Positions 11,365-23,092 are shown, counted from the stretch's first letter. The stretch is 64,000 nt of DNA from Moniliella sp. 'wahieum' (GCA_003971905.1 RSEE01000078.1:124001-188000), one strand, 5' to 3'. Notes: generated by a model from the sequence alone, not told the origin. Translations and numbers: made by a program.

Positions 11365-12284
11365 CTACTTTTGTCGTCCAAACTCATCGAGCGGTCGAAC
11401 CTCCTCGAGATCGATGCCGACAGTGTAGGAAGCGAGGTCCGTGTCTGGCTCCAAATCTCCCGTTTTCGTTGCGCTTAGCGGCAAAGAAAGTGTAGGAGAG
11501 AATGACCTCAGTCATATCTCGGCATGTTGGGTCGTCCAGCACATCCCGATCAATGAAGAAGAAGACGGGAAGGTCCACCTCCTCCCCCGCAAGAAGGCGC
11601 TGCTGTTCGAAGCAGAAACATTCTACCTTGGCAAAGTATGGTGCCACCTATCCACACATGTGTCAGTCAGTCAGGCAAGGAGAAATGGGGAGTGAGACGT
11701 ACGCGATCAGGAGCAACGTTGTAGGTGGCGATACCTACGATATCTTCTTAGAGTGGTTCTGGCCCGGAAGAAAGCGAGTGCCGTCTCGCCTGGGAGGATG
11801 AAGAGTTCCTTGGTCGAAGGGGTGAAGGCCCAGGGAGGTCGTCCGAAGTATCTGAGGTAAAGCGGACGCGGATCCTCCGCCGTGCGACACCGGAGCCAGG
11901 GACATTGGAAATGACGCCTTCGGGTCATACTGAGCCGGCACAAGACGGGAAAGGGGAGAAGCGGCCTTCCTCGTCGTCGCCGGCGATGGGGGTGCCGCCG
12001 TATCCGGTGGCCGAGCAGAAGGCCCGGTAGAAGGGCACCGCTGCGTAGCTTAGCCCAAACGCAAGGATAAATGTGGCAGACGAATAGAGGAACATGTTCT
12101 TGTTGCGCAGGCTGGCACGTTCCCGTTGCGACTCGTACGTTGCACGCACCACATCTTCCGGGGTGAGCTTGGAGCGGGCGGAGTAGGCATGCGAGATACC
12201 ACGAGCCGGCGCCACGCGTGCCATGTGTCCACGTAGGCTGCCTGCCACATGTCGGGCACCGAGGAAACGCCCCAGCATGCTCAT
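11365..12284 (-). CDS. COX11: COX11, copper chaperone for cytochrome c oxidase assembly
   Basis: Inner-membrane mitochondrial protein that delivers copper to the CuB site of Cox1. ATG 12284 opens a basic, Arg-rich presequence (GRFLGARHVAGSLRGHMARV). Then come NKNMFLYSSATFILAFGLSY (transmembrane segment) and VPFYRAFCSATGYGGTP, followed by the intermembrane-space beta domain: AQYDPK, PGSGVARRRIRVRFTSDTSD, AFTPSTKELFILPGETALAF. After an intron at 11648-11702 comes the copper-binding motif in VAPYFAKVECFCF (CFCF), then DLPVFFFIDRD and EVILSYTFF. An acidic tail (GDLEPDTDLASYTVGIDLEE) ends at TAG 11365-11367. About five slips are seen, near 11430, 11745-11770, 11850, 11910 and 11960; most fit a missing single base, the first one may be an added base. 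All key residues are present. Confidence 0.9.
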
Positions 12285-12469
12285 AGCGAAATGGGGATGG
12301 GTGGTGGTGGGTCGCTACCAGAGATCTATGTCAGCTATGGCTTCCTTCAGAGCTTCACCAGAACGTGGCCTGGGATGCCGGAAGCTCGATGATCAATGGA
12401 TGATAATTGAGCCGACTAACGCAGGCTGATCCGCTGGTCCTTCGGTCAGCGGCCAGAATATTGAAAGTA

Positions 12470-14777
12470 TCAATCGTGGATCCACCCCGATGTGCACCAC
12501 CAGCGGCGCTGCCTACCCCCATAGACCGTCCGGCCATCGAGCAGGGTGAGCACGACTTGGGCGCCTTCCGGCGTCACGTTCACATCCATAACGTCACGAT
12601 CCACAACCACAATGTCGGCACGGCTCCGGGCCGGAGCACGCCCCGCCACGACTCGGCAAATTCAGCGTAGGCCGCGTCGCGCGTAAAGGCCGCGAGGGCT
12701 TCGGCCCTGGACATGGTAGAATGTGCATGCCACTGATCGCCCTTGGTTGTGGGCCGTGTGGTGGCCGCAACAAAGCCACGCAACACATCCGGGTCCTCAA
12801 CCGGTACATCCGACCCAAATGCGATCCGTCCGCCCAAGGCAAGGATGGGGTGCCAGGCATATGCCCCCTGCGCCGCTCGAGTCCGATACGCGAAACAAGA
12901 TACGCCTTGTCGGAGGCATAGTGCAAGGGCTGCATTGACGCAATCACGCCCTGAGTGCCAAAACGGGGCAGATCCTCTACCCGAAGCAGTTGGGCATGCT
13001 CCATCCGATGACGCATACGCTTTCCCCTTCCTTGTGGGAAGAGCTGTGAATGCGCATCGAGAACCAACGAGTTGCACTTATCGCCAATGCAGTGAGGGTT
13101 GACTTGGAATCCGCGGTCGCTCCAGTGCTCGATAGTCGACTTGATCTCCTTCTCTGGGATTAGAAGCATCCCACTCGCCTCAGGCTTCGAAGCGTCTGGG
13201 TAATCCTCATACGGCTGCCACATGGCTGCGCCCCAGCTTCCCAGGGCACCATCGCCAAACAACTTGACTGCCCGCACAGCCAGCCGTCCGCCTCGTTCGG
13301 AAGATAAGGGCTGAATCGACTCACAGGACAGATTGCTGCTTTTGGCATTGAAATTGGCTGCAGAGGGAAGAGGGCACTCGATCATGCTATACACCCGCAA
13401 GGGCAAACCCACTGATGCATCTTGAGATAGAAGAAATGCCACAGAATCGAGCGTTGTGGCCGCGTCCCCGACAGATGTAATGCCTTGTGCAAGAAGACGT
13501 TCCGATGACGCACGGAGAAAGGTGGCGCGCTGCGCATCGGTCCAAGGCGGCAAGGCAGCGTAGACAATTTCCATAGCCTTGTCGACAAACACGCCCGTTG
13601 GATCCCCATTAGCGTCCCGCATGATCAACCCGCCTGGAATGTCGGTCCCAGCGGGGGGCAGAGCGCCGGCCTGAGCAAGCAGATCCAGCACAGCTTTGCT
13701 CACCCAGACTGCATGCACATCCACCCTCCGCAACACGATCTTTTTCCCCCCAGGTCGGGTGTAGCAAGGTCCTTCCATGTGGGGAACAGTGCCGGAGACC
13801 AGAGCGTCTGGTCCCATCCCAACCCCTCGATCCACTCGGAAGGCGAAGAGCGAGCATGTTCCTCGATGCGTTGAGCAATGCAAGATGTGGAAGTGCACCC
13901 GTTCAGCTTAGCTGCCGTAAGGGACCATCCATAATCCAGAAGATGAACGTGGGCATCGTGGAAGCCAGGGTAGGCCGCGTGGCCAGGAGGAAGGACGTGG
14001 AGAGGGGTCCCTTTCTTGTGGCGTTCTCTTGCTTCTGAATGGGAGGTATTGACCTACAGTACCATTCGCGAGGATAACACAGTCGACGGGAGCGGCCTCG
14101 CGGAGCAGACCCAACTGCACCCTGCGGGGTCCAAGGGCGGAGTAGCGCTCCCTCTGCGCCTCTGCCAAGGCGGGTGAAAGAGTGTAAATTCTTGGTCCCT
14201 TCACCGCCTCTGGGGCGGGGAGTAGGAATGGGCTCAAGAACCCATGCAGTGACAGAGAAGATTCGTCCCCCCATGCAGTCGGGAGTGCGGCAAGCCAGGG
14301 CAACGCCTTCTCCCACCACCGCAGCTCTTGGGCACGGATGCCATGGTACACCCATGTTTCGTCGTCGGAAGCAAAGCGGGAATGATGATGTGATGGTGAG
14401 CATAGAATGGCTTCCTCTTCCTGGAGGTCAATGTGCTGGAGAGGAGGCGAGAGCCAGAGGCGCAAAGCCGAATGTGGATGGGCTAGCATACGTCCCACGC
14501 CCCATAGCGCCGGGAGGGTGATCAGACCAAGCCAGATCAGAGAAAAGTATGTCACTGTTGTGGGCCCCCACAGAGGTCCATGACGAGGCCGTGGACGGTG
14601 GCGTGCTACCTCAGAGCGTGGGGCAGGGCGGCGGACCATGTCCTTTTTCTCGTTCGCGGGCGGAGGAATAGACGGAGGACTAGAAGCCTCCCCTGTCGCT
14701 GGAGGGTTGGCAAGCAACGTCTGCTCCATTTCGGCTGCAGCTCCGGACCCCTGCGGTAAAAGGTCGGGAGTGGACAT
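12470..14777 (-). CDS. Membrane-anchored amidohydrolase (YtcJ-like, amidohydrolase 3)
   Basis: Metal-dependent hydrolase of the amidohydrolase-3/YtcJ group; substrate unknown. The first in-frame ATG is 14777 (MSTPDLLPQGS). A Pro/Ser-rich cytosolic part precedes one clear transmembrane helix (TYFSLIWLGLITLPALWGVG, about 14490-14550), so this is probably a type II membrane protein. The catalytic domain shows the metal motif FHDAHVHL near 13950, then GGKKIVLRRVDVHAVWVS, GALPPAGTDIPGG, GITSVGDA, AVKLFGDGALGSWGAAM, HCIGDK, RHRMEHAQLL and IAFGSDVPVEDP. It ends with GAVADIVVVDRDVMDV...LLDGRTVYG and a stop at 12470-12472. HCIGDK stands where relatives usually have HAIGDR. Slips occur near 12620, 12860 and 13900. 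The bridge around 14035-14057 is either a slip or part of an intron I cannot place. A GGCGAT repeat lies just 5' of the start. Confidence 0.85.
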
Positions 14778-15342
14778 AGGATACCGGTGCACTGACAATG
14801 ATAATGGCGATGGTGCTGGTGTTGGTACTGTTGCTGGCGAGGGCGATGGCGATGGCGATGGCGATGGCGATGGAGATGGAGATGGCAATGTTCGCAGCTG
14901 TCTGACCTTTCTCCTGGGGGCTGAGCCGCGGAGCGTCAGCCAGCAGCCAGATACTAGAATCTCAGATCTCGGAGCTGCTACAAGCACGGCAATGGTCCCA
15001 GAACATTTCACTTGGCATATTCGCCCATCCCAAACTCCAAGGCATGTCCCAAATTCAACGTTCAACCAAACGTTAAGTTCAACTTGAGCTCAATGTTACC
15101 TCATCAACAACTCTTGTGGCCGCCTTTTTGGGTCTTCCGGCGTTCTGTCCCTAGTATCACTAGTCACTAGTAGTCACTAGAGTCACTAGTAGTAGCGATC
15201 ACTTCTATGGCTTAACGTTTACAAAGTAGGCCAGCGAATCAATCAGGTGCAAGGCTATGAGGAACGACGGAGACAATCCACAGCCCCTCGGGTGTAACAA
15301 TTCAATACCACAAGCCTATCCTGTTCCGAAATAGCCCCACAA
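14778..15342. other. Promoter-side interval of the amidohydrolase and 3' flank of DRE2
   Basis: Contains the (GGCGAT)n microsatellite at 14841-14890, an AACGTT-type cluster at 15054-15095 and a CACTAGTAGTCACTAG cluster at 15150-15195. No gene is seen. Confidence 0.5.
14841..14890. repeat. (GGCGAT)n hexanucleotide microsatellite
   Basis: Eight to nine units of GGCGAT/GGAGAT lie 60-110 bases upstream of the amidohydrolase ATG on the minus strand, probably in its 5' UTR or promoter. If translation began further upstream it would encode a Ser-Pro repeat, but no ATG supports that. Confidence 0.8.
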
Positions 15343-16343
15343 TCAGAACAAGTCGTCCATACCAACAGGGATGGTCACAGTCTCGCCTGGCTTAAACACC
15401 GGGAGTCCCAAGAAAGGGCAAGAGGAGCAGCGGAAGGCGTCCCCTAGAGAGCACGAACCACATGACGAGGTAGCTCCCTTGGTCTCCACACGGATTCGCT
15501 TCACTTTTTGAGCCGCCCATCGGCTCCGGTCACTGTTTCGATAGTCTCGGTCCGTACCGCCGTACCTGGTGTTGGAGCAGGCAGGCCCTGCTCTTCCGCA
15601 AGCATGACAACGGCGCCTTGTTGAGCCTGCTCTCCTCAAGCTCACGCAAACCACAAGTGCAACCCTTGCATGCGCGTTTCCTCCTCGGGCCCGTGGAAGT
15701 GAGAGAGAAACCTGGCTGAAGCGGAGCGCAGTGTCCCCCCTTGCGGCGCGAAGGGTTGATTTTGTCGGCAGCGGTCAATAGGCTCTCGGGATCCACTGTA
15801 GTCGAATGAGGAGAGGTGGCCCAAAGAGACTTTTTGCCAGATTTGGTGCGGCGAAAAGAACGGGCCACAGGAGCGGCCGGGGTGGCCGCCTGAACCTTCC
15901 TACTTCGGATTGAGCCGTGCTCGATCGCAATTTCGGACAAGCCCGTCAACAACAGTTCTCCCCGTACCCGCTTGGCCAATGTCTCGTCCCACGTGCCAGC
16001 TGCAACCACTTTGAGTGGCGCATTTTCTACAAGTGCCGCGTGCACAGCCGTCAAGAGCGGGCGAGTTCGTTTCTTCACAATCTGAGCCAAGGGCATCACC
16101 AGAACCGCCTCGTCATAACTCGATGGGGAGAGGTCGGCGCCTAAACGCTGAGGGTCAGTATTTCTCCAGCATACGGTGAAGGCAGAAACACACACCTCCA
16201 TCAGTGATGCGGTCAGACATGTACATCTCAATCCTGCGTCCAAGGGCAGAGAGCTCCTCGACGACGCGCTGGTACGTGCCATCAGCCGCAGCCGTGAGCG
16301 TGCTGACGACCAAGACGGAAGGAGTGTTTGTCGCAGCGGGCAT
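15343..16343 (-). CDS. DRE2: DRE2 / anamorsin (CIAPIN1) cytosolic Fe-S assembly protein
   Basis: Fe-S protein that, with the diflavin reductase Tah18, feeds electrons to the cytosolic iron-sulfur assembly machinery. ATG 16343 gives [20 protein letters not shown], the start of the methyltransferase-like N-terminal domain. An intron at 16148-16193 (46 nt, CTGAC branch, GTGTGT donor) joins DRITDGG to [15 protein letters not shown] in phase. The middle holds [13 protein letters not shown] and KINPSR. The C-terminus has both cluster motifs: [15 protein letters not shown] (first, CX2CXC part) and [23 protein letters not shown] (twin CX2C motif, split by eight residues), then [17 protein letters not shown] and a stop at 15343-15345. 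The first cysteine of the N-proximal cluster motif cannot be placed because of frame slips around 15550-15740. Length is normal. Confidence 0.92.
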
Positions 16344-17084
16344 GGTCAATATTTGATGGTAGAGGGAGAATGATGGTGGTGGTGAGAAGGAGCGGGGAGG
16401 TTGATCGTATGCCAAAGATGTACGGGCTGATTAGGCGTCTTTAGTACCCTCCCGAAGAAACCCGCCCAAGTTGACAGTACAACATTGATACGATATAGAT
16501 GATCGGGGATCAATTGTCGGTGATGGGACGAGTGTGGCGCTTGGCGTCGCACATGGGTGGGCCTGCCAGTGAGGCCCAAGAGGTGGGGGGGAAGCGGCCG
16601 TCGCCGGGAGGTGAATATGGCGAATTCTGAGCCTCGGGCCCTCAGGAACTTCACTAGTCGGTGCTTCTCACCGGTTATCGTTATCTCAGTCATCAACCGT
16701 GATGGTGTAAAAAACCCCAACACTGCCCTTTCGCCAGGGGAGAGGGTGCGATAGGGTTCATTAATCATTAGTAATTGCTATGCAAATTCAGATTCTGATA
16801 TCTGTGTGCCACCTTGAATGGAGCCACGGCGGCAGGCACTACCTCCCCACTCTGTAGTTTCGCCTCTATGCAAGTACTATAGGGACTGCCTCCATCGGAA
16901 AAGAGAGATGGCGTTCACGAGGGTGAGTCAAACGTTGCATGTTGAACGTTGATCGTTCAGTATATTCCATTGCAGAGCAAACACCACGACAATCAGCATC
17001 GGTGGGTGGACCCACTGGCCCATTAACAAACCAAAGGGAGAGGGGAACAGAAAAGGAAAAGGGATAATCGGGGGCGAAATGACC
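16344..17084. other. Interval upstream of DRE2
   Basis: Probably the DRE2 promoter plus the 3' flank of the secreted-protein gene. It has an AACGTTGCATGTTGAACGTT motif pair near 16930. No gene or other structure is recognised. Confidence 0.5.
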
Positions 17085-18491
17085 TTATTCGTTCCCTGTC
17101 GGGTCTCCTCCGGTCAAAGAAATCTTCCACTCGCCCGAGCTGTCGTCGTCGCAACTGGAGCCTGAGATAGAAGCGTGGTCGCTTCCATCCGACTCATCCG
17201 ACCCATCGCAGTCTCCGTCATCCGAATCCTGGGACTCCGAACCGTCATCATCACAATCCTCCTCACTGTCGTCGCCCGAATCGCCCTCGTCGCAATCGTC
17301 CTCCGCATCAGAGGGAGAGTTCGCTTTCGCTTCCTCAGCATGTGCACGGGGGAGTACGTTGATCGGGGTCAAACTGGCCTCCGGCGCTGAGAGCGAAGAA
17401 GAGACGTGTACGGGGGAGGAGGAAACAGACTTGCTCTCACTTGCTGTCGGTGTAGCCTTGGGCAGGGATGAGCCTTGTGCGCTGGCGGGGATGGAGGTGG
17501 GTAGCGGGATAATGGTCGATTTGGAGGGGTGCTTCAGGCTGGTACTGGAACCGGGAGATGAAGATGCAGAACCATGGAACGGATGAAAGTACATGATCGC
17601 CCCAGTGGCACTGCTCTCCTCCAGAGTTTGGGAAGCAGATGCGCTACCCTCCAGGGAACTACTCCCCAGGGGTTGGGGAGCAGATGCACTACCCTCCCGC
17701 ACACTGGGGTAGACCAAGTGGGAGACAGGAGAGTAGGAAAATGTCTGACTCACCCCGTCTTGGACAGTTGTGGAAGAGGGGTGGCAAGCTTCCAGGGTGA
17801 AAGAGTAGAGCGCCGTAGTAACCGGGGAAAAGAGGGGGGCCAGAGGCCATGAGCTGGGTGTGTATGACGCACACAGCTTTGTGCCCCCGTAGCTCACTTG
17901 AACTTGCACCTCTTTTACTGTTGCCTTGGGTACCACTTTGGCCTTGTGATGGACCGAGCTGGCGTGCGCAGACGAGAGAGAAGTCTTGGTGTTGTTTCCG
18001 ACAGGGACCAGGTGAACATGTGCCGCGTCCGAGTGAGTGTCACTGGACCAGCCAAGAATCAGATCGCCCAACGGATTGCCCTTGAGATGCTCCGAGTTAG
18101 ACTGAGGGAGCCGATATCCAGCGCATGGCCCAAGATCTGCACCGGCGCGACGAGAGACAAGTGACCCTTCTCTACCGTTCCCTGAGACGGCGACGGTGAC
18201 GAAGAGGAGGCCGTGGGGGGGTCGACAGAGGCTGATGCATGAGGAGCCGAAGTGGACTTAATCGGATCCGGACGGGGGAGGAACGTAGCAGAGGCGACCG
18301 GATGGAGCGGAAGGGAGCGCGAGATCTTGGGTTGGGTGCTAAGTACCCATCCCGAGGACCCTGAACCCTGGAGTCCCTGCTGAATACCCTCTCGGGTGGT
18401 CGTAGGAGGTGTCCAGGGCTGCACGTGGGATGGGGTACGCCGAGCCAATGGCCGCCAGGGCCAGGGCAAGGAGGAGGGGGGCTTTGACCAT
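17085..18491 (-). CDS. Secreted Ser/Thr-rich protein with Asp/Cys-rich tail
   Basis: Not assigned to a family. ATG 18491 opens a classical signal peptide (MVKAPLLLALALAAIGSAYP), with likely cleavage near GSA-YP. After a slip near 18400 come long Ser/Thr/Pro/Ala-rich stretches (SASVDPPTASSSSPSPSQG; SSLSSAHASSVHHKAKV). Between them is a more ordered part: GHLSLVAPVQILGHALDIGS, GNPLGDLILGWSSDTHSD and AAHVHLVPVGNN. A second slip near 18070 joins the two halves. Two repeats of a GSASA/PQ/TLE-SSLEG unit fall near 17620-17700. The last 70 residues are extremely acidic, with four cysteines spaced among Asp/Ser runs (DDCDEGDSGDDSEEDCDDDG; DDGDCDGSDESDG). It stops at 17085-17087. No GPI-type hydrophobic end is present. 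It could be a glycosylated wall-associated or metal/cation-binding secreted protein; an effector role would be speculation. Confidence 0.65.
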
Positions 18492-19703
18492 AGTGGGGAC
18501 GGGAGGAGCGCAGAGAACAGGGGGAAACTCGCCAGGAGTAGGGTTCACCAGGAACCAGGTGGAGGTAGAGGAGGGTGGAGGGGGGCTAGGCCAGCTAGCA
18601 GGGGGGAGATGGTGGGGGTGGGTGGTGGGTTGTAGGTGGTGGGTGGGCATCCGGCTGACGGCGGTTGCTGCTGAGGACTTTTATGTTGGAGCTCAGTTGC
18701 CCTAGCATCTACTTGTCTATGCGCGGTGCACGGAGAGGGCAGCACGGGGGAAGTGTCGGTGGAGCTACCATATGAAATTCCGCTCGGCTGCAGTTTCCAC
18801 GTGGCGGCCGCTCGATCGAAGAAAGCCTAACCCCTAAGCCTAACCGGCAACCCGGTAACCGGCAACCCTGAGACCCCGCAGGGGCCCGAGGGACAGCACT
18901 GCAGCAGCCACGGCAGATCAGCCATTGGTGTATATCACCGATCGATGTTGATTGATATTGATCGATCTGATCACAGATCTCAGACCGGCAGGGGGGGGGA
19001 CCGCCTGGCACAGTCCCGCGCTGGTACGCCAGCAAGAACACAGACGCCGCTTGGCATCGTCAGCGAATCGGCAGCAACCAAAGCCATGCGCTGGTACCCG
19101 GGTGGTGGTGGTGGTGGCGGGCGGGGCAACCTTACCGTTCGTGCCCACCATCCACACTCGATTGGTGCTCGCTGTAGAGACGAAGAGAGGTCATGTTTTT
19201 TTTGTCGCGTTGACTGACAGCAGAAACGATGAGTGTGTAAGACTTACATTCCACCGCATGTCCATGTCACCGCCTTCTGTGGAGAGGAGAGCATGGCCCC
19301 TTTCCTTTCCTTCATTGATATACATACTGGCCAGCGTCATGCACAAGGGACCTCCCTCACATGCACCTATGTATAGCGCTAGGCCATATGCTCCCGCACT
19401 CCAGGTTTAGCGTATCAGATCCTTTGAATGGAGGGAAGGTGAACGTTGTCTTCATTGAGAACTCTTCCTTGAAGCGAGTGAGGGGAGCACATATCAAAAG
19501 GTTATCCAAAAAATGACCGGGCGTATATGAATTGGGACACGTGCACAGCGAAAAAAAGAGGGGAGAGAGGACGCAAATTTGTTGGAGTATACCATGGGAG
19601 GCCAACACAACTCACATTCGGGAAGCCCACATCTACCCAAAACAGCGGCTCATGTAGAACCAGGAGTGAATGGGACAAGAGAGGGAGAGGTGAGAGAGGG
19701 GGA
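18492..19703. other. Interval between the secreted-protein gene and the LtrA gene
   Basis: Mostly featureless. It holds direct AACCGGCAACCCGGTAACCG repeats near 18840-18870 and a GATTGATATTGATCGATCTG stretch at 18949-18968. No reading frame looks protein-like. Confidence 0.5.
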
Positions 19704-22017
19704 TTACAGAGAGGCCAATGCCCACCGACGAGAGGGATGAAGCGCGACGCGTTCAATGTGGCCGAGCTCGACTTCATTTCCCACATCCTCCTCGCCGCGT
19801 TCTGCATAGGACAGCTCCTTGTAGTGGTGCCAATTGGCTTTTCTGGTCGGTTGGAACCGATGTAGGTCTCGCAGGGCCTCGAGTTCTCGTGAGCTCGGGC
19901 CTGGGCTCATCTGCAGCGATGGCAACTTCCTGCCTGGCAGCATCGGTACGAGCGGCGATAGTGTCAAGCGCCTCTGCCATGCCGGCCTGATGATTGTCTG
20001 GTTTGCTCAGGTTTGAATCCCTTGAACGAGGCGAGGGTAGGTCTGCTGCATTTTTCGATTTTGTTTTCGCAACGCTTTGAGCGCAAGGCGTTTTTGTTCG
20101 AGTGGGCCGACAGTTCTGCGTCGTAGACTCGCCCTACAGACCCAATCTTTCCTGCCGTTTCAAAGGCAACCAAAAGAATGAGAAGGCATGCGTGAATAGC
20201 GAGGTAGTGGATCGTCTGCCAGTCATCCTTGATGGGCAAAAGAACAAAGATAATTGCAACCACGATGCGGGAGAGAATTCGGGTGTGCCGTGAGAGTAAG
20301 GGTGTTCCCCATTGGTCCAGAGAGGAGTGAATGGCCCCCAAGAGCGCGATGCACAACGAGAGACGGCGAGAGCGCCCGAATAATACCAGGTCACCCCCTG
20401 CGGCACGGTCCGGTTGGGGATGAGCTGAGTCAGCGTGGAGCTCATCACAATCAAGGAGACGGCCAATCTGGGTAGGATGAGTCAATCAGAGTACAGTTAG
20501 TCTTGTTACAGTTGAACCAATAACCAAATTGAGAGACGGGGAGAAACGTACGGGAAGTGGATAGTGGTGTACAAGGTGGATGTGAAGTAATGCCGTCTCA
20601 GAGCGTGAACAAAAGTGCGGGTGGCATCGGCGTCAAAGTAGACGAAGCAAAGGAAAAAGGAGACAATAACCGCAAGGCAGGCTCGTCCAAACCTTCGGTT
20701 CCATCCAGCAGCCTCGTGGCCACCATCGAAAAAGCCGTGGTAGGTGGTGTTCATGATTACCTCCCCCGTGATGACCAAAATGAGAAGCGTCAAGCGTTCC
20801 ATAATATGCTCAATGTTGATGGGGAATGTAGAACGTTCGTTCCCGCTTGCTGCCCCAATGGGGAGTGTTTTTGACCGAAGATGATAAGATATCGCACATT
20901 AATGTCAACCATAAAGCCAACAAGACACATGGCCATCACAGCTTTGGTATTAGTAGTGAAGAGAAGCGGGAGGAAGAATGAGGAGGTATAGACAGTGATC
21001 AACTGGGTCCACATTTTAGCATTTAAGAAGCACCAGTAGAGCAGAGAGGAAGGGCGCGTACTGATTGGAGCCAGAGGGCAAACCTAAAGTTGCGCAGTTG
21101 ACACCCCCAAGCAAAGAGAAGGATGACCTTGAATAACCGGGAGACTAACCAAAACGACATGGCGGCTTGAATGGACGTGTGCCATCCTTCGTTGAAATAT
21201 AGGGTCCAATGAGATCAGCATGGAGGTCCAGTTTGATCTCTTCTTCTGGAGCCTCCTCTTCTGCAAGCAACACTCTTCTTCCCAAGCCCATGACGGCACG
21301 TTTGACCGTGCGGACAGCCTCCTCCACCCCTTCCGTTGCTTCGTTAGGAAAATGGCCAATGTGCAAGTCACGCACATTGGAGATGTAGGCAATGATCTCA
21401 TCATCATGAACAGTAGAACGCCACGCTGATATATATCGTCCGTGCCAAACTGGTTGACAATCTTTTGTTGGTCCAGCCAAATGACCCAGGCGAGATAGAT
21501 CTCAAACGTCAGCAGTGCGACCGTCCATGCAGAGGGTGTCGATTCAGCCAAGTTTTCAGCTGCTGCATGGGCCAAGCCAGCAAAAACAAGATCAAAAACG
21601 AGTTCAAATCGAGACGTCTCGCGCTCATGGACCTCTCCGTAGTAACTGTCGGCCACTTGGGAGTTAGGCATTTTTCTCGTATATAAACGCCTAGGCGAAG
21701 GGTGAGAGGGACGTACTATCGGCCATGGATCCACTGACGGATGAGGGAGGTTTGACCAAATGACGCCAGGTGAGGGGGATATGAGGTCCCATGGGCGCAA
21801 CATATTTGTCCGTCTTACCGGTGTGGACAAAGTCGAAAATGTGTTCCATCTTCACCTCCTCGGCGGTGAGTTTGGACGGGATGGGATGGAGGCCATTGGC
21901 ATCTGAGCTGGCACCTTTCTCCTCCTGGGGCAAGGAGTCATCCAATGGTGTGTTACTAACCCACTCCCTCTTCCTGCTGGAGGGGAGCATTGGGGCTAGC
22001 GGGGCTGCTGGCATCAT
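19704..22017 (-). CDS. Low-temperature requirement A (LtrA) family multi-pass membrane protein
   Basis: Polytopic membrane protein of the LtrA family; the biochemical role is unknown in fungi. ATG 22017 (MMPAAPLAPMLPSS) begins a hydrophilic N-terminus. After an intron at 21656-21716 comes the family signature RETSRFELVFDLVFAGLAHA and WVIWLDQQKIVNQFGTDD. A roughly 80-residue charged insert follows (FPNEATEGVEEAVRTVKRAV; LLAEEEAPEEEIKLDLHADL) between predicted membrane segments. Then LRNFRFALWLQS, an intron at 21003-21061, FFLPLLFTTNTKAVMAMCLV, ERLTLLILVITGEVI (the second LtrA hallmark) and ACLAVIVSFFLCFVYFDADA. After an intron at 20468-20551 come LAVSLIVM and SRIVVAIIFVLLPIKDDWQT. A soluble tail ends at 19704-19706. 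Slips occur near 21395, 21150, 20850, 20370 and 19890. Family assignment is firm, exon details moderately so. Confidence 0.82.
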
Positions 22018-23092
22018 GTTGCTCCAGCTCGGTCACGAGCGGGTTCTGGGGGCTGGAAGTGTGGCGGCGGTGAAGCCAAAGAGGCGTTCCTCGTCTTCAG
22101 ATTCTGAGTCGGAAGAGGAAGAGGAAGAAGAAGACGAACTGTCGATAGGGTTGAGAACATGTCCGATGGCCCGCGCGTTACGGCGGACCGAGGCACGCAA
22201 ATGAGGCCACCTCCGGGCGAAGAGGCATGTGCAACAGAGGACGTTTGAGCATCAGTCTGAGCAGGTATGTGGTGGTGGTACTGGCGTAGACACGGGATGA
22301 GGCTGAACTTCGGGGTCGGACATGACGATGGTGGTGGCAGCGGGAGTGCAGGCTATGCCACCGGAAGGCATGACATGGAGGGTGTGCGTTGCATCGTGCC
22401 AGGGGCACAGGACAACGGCAGGCTTGGCAGCGCCACATCTGCATTATTGGAGAAAAAGCGCCATGGGGGGGAGTGTTTCGGTGCAGACTGGGACCGGAAG
22501 ACGATAGGTGAGAACGGCAAAGCTTATATATGCCATTCGTCCCTCCGGTGGCCCTTGCCCCGCCACCCGCGAGGCGCGCCAAGCCTTAACAATTTCAGAA
22601 GCAACTGTTGTACTGATGCACTTGTTGGGGCCAACTGTTGATCGAGATGATCGGCGAGGGAGATGAGGCATCCCTTGGCATCCTGTTGACGCATGCTGGT
22701 GGTCGAGTTGCCACACGAACGCCCCACCAGTACCGCCCGCTTGTGGGTTAGCAGTCAGTAGTCACTAGTCAGTAGTACTCTACTGTGTGGGTACACAAAC
22801 TATAGGGGTTCTGCCTGCGCGGCGTTGAGACATGATGGGTCCCACCAGACACTAACGCTTCTCACGATCTCATGCTAAGTAGCAAGCCACCCCCAGGGTC
22901 AGCCTAGAGCTGGCGTGCACTTGCGAACATGCATGTGGATGAGGCACCAGTCACTGGTAGACCAGAACCACATTGGATCCACTGTGGAAAATAGACATAT
23001 GTATTGCCCGTTGCTTGGAGGTATTATACTTTTTGGCGGAGCAGGCGGAGGAACAGCTTCAAGTTCAGCGTTCAGCCTAAGCGTTCAGCGGT
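22018..23092. other. Interval upstream of the LtrA gene and downstream of CWH43
   Basis: Holds an acidic-looking GAAGAGGAAGAGGAAGAAGA purine tract near 22110, a TTATATATG TATA-like stretch at 22524-22532, an ACTAGT motif cluster at 22750-22775 and CAGCGTTCAGC-type repeats at 23060-23090. No gene is seen. Confidence 0.5.

Noticed and set aside
14035-14057. A 23-nt intron (GTAGGT...TTCAG) in the amidohydrolase gene
   Set aside because: Too short for splicing by known fungal standards; a frame slip or a differently placed intron is more likely.
14841-14890. Regular repeats that might suggest a CRISPR array
   Set aside because: Contiguous hexamers without spacers: a plain microsatellite in a eukaryote.
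18823-18870. CCTAACCCCTAAGCCTAACC-like sequence suggesting a telomere
   Set aside because: Only a few irregular units in the middle of the window with genes on both sides; more likely a simple direct repeat.
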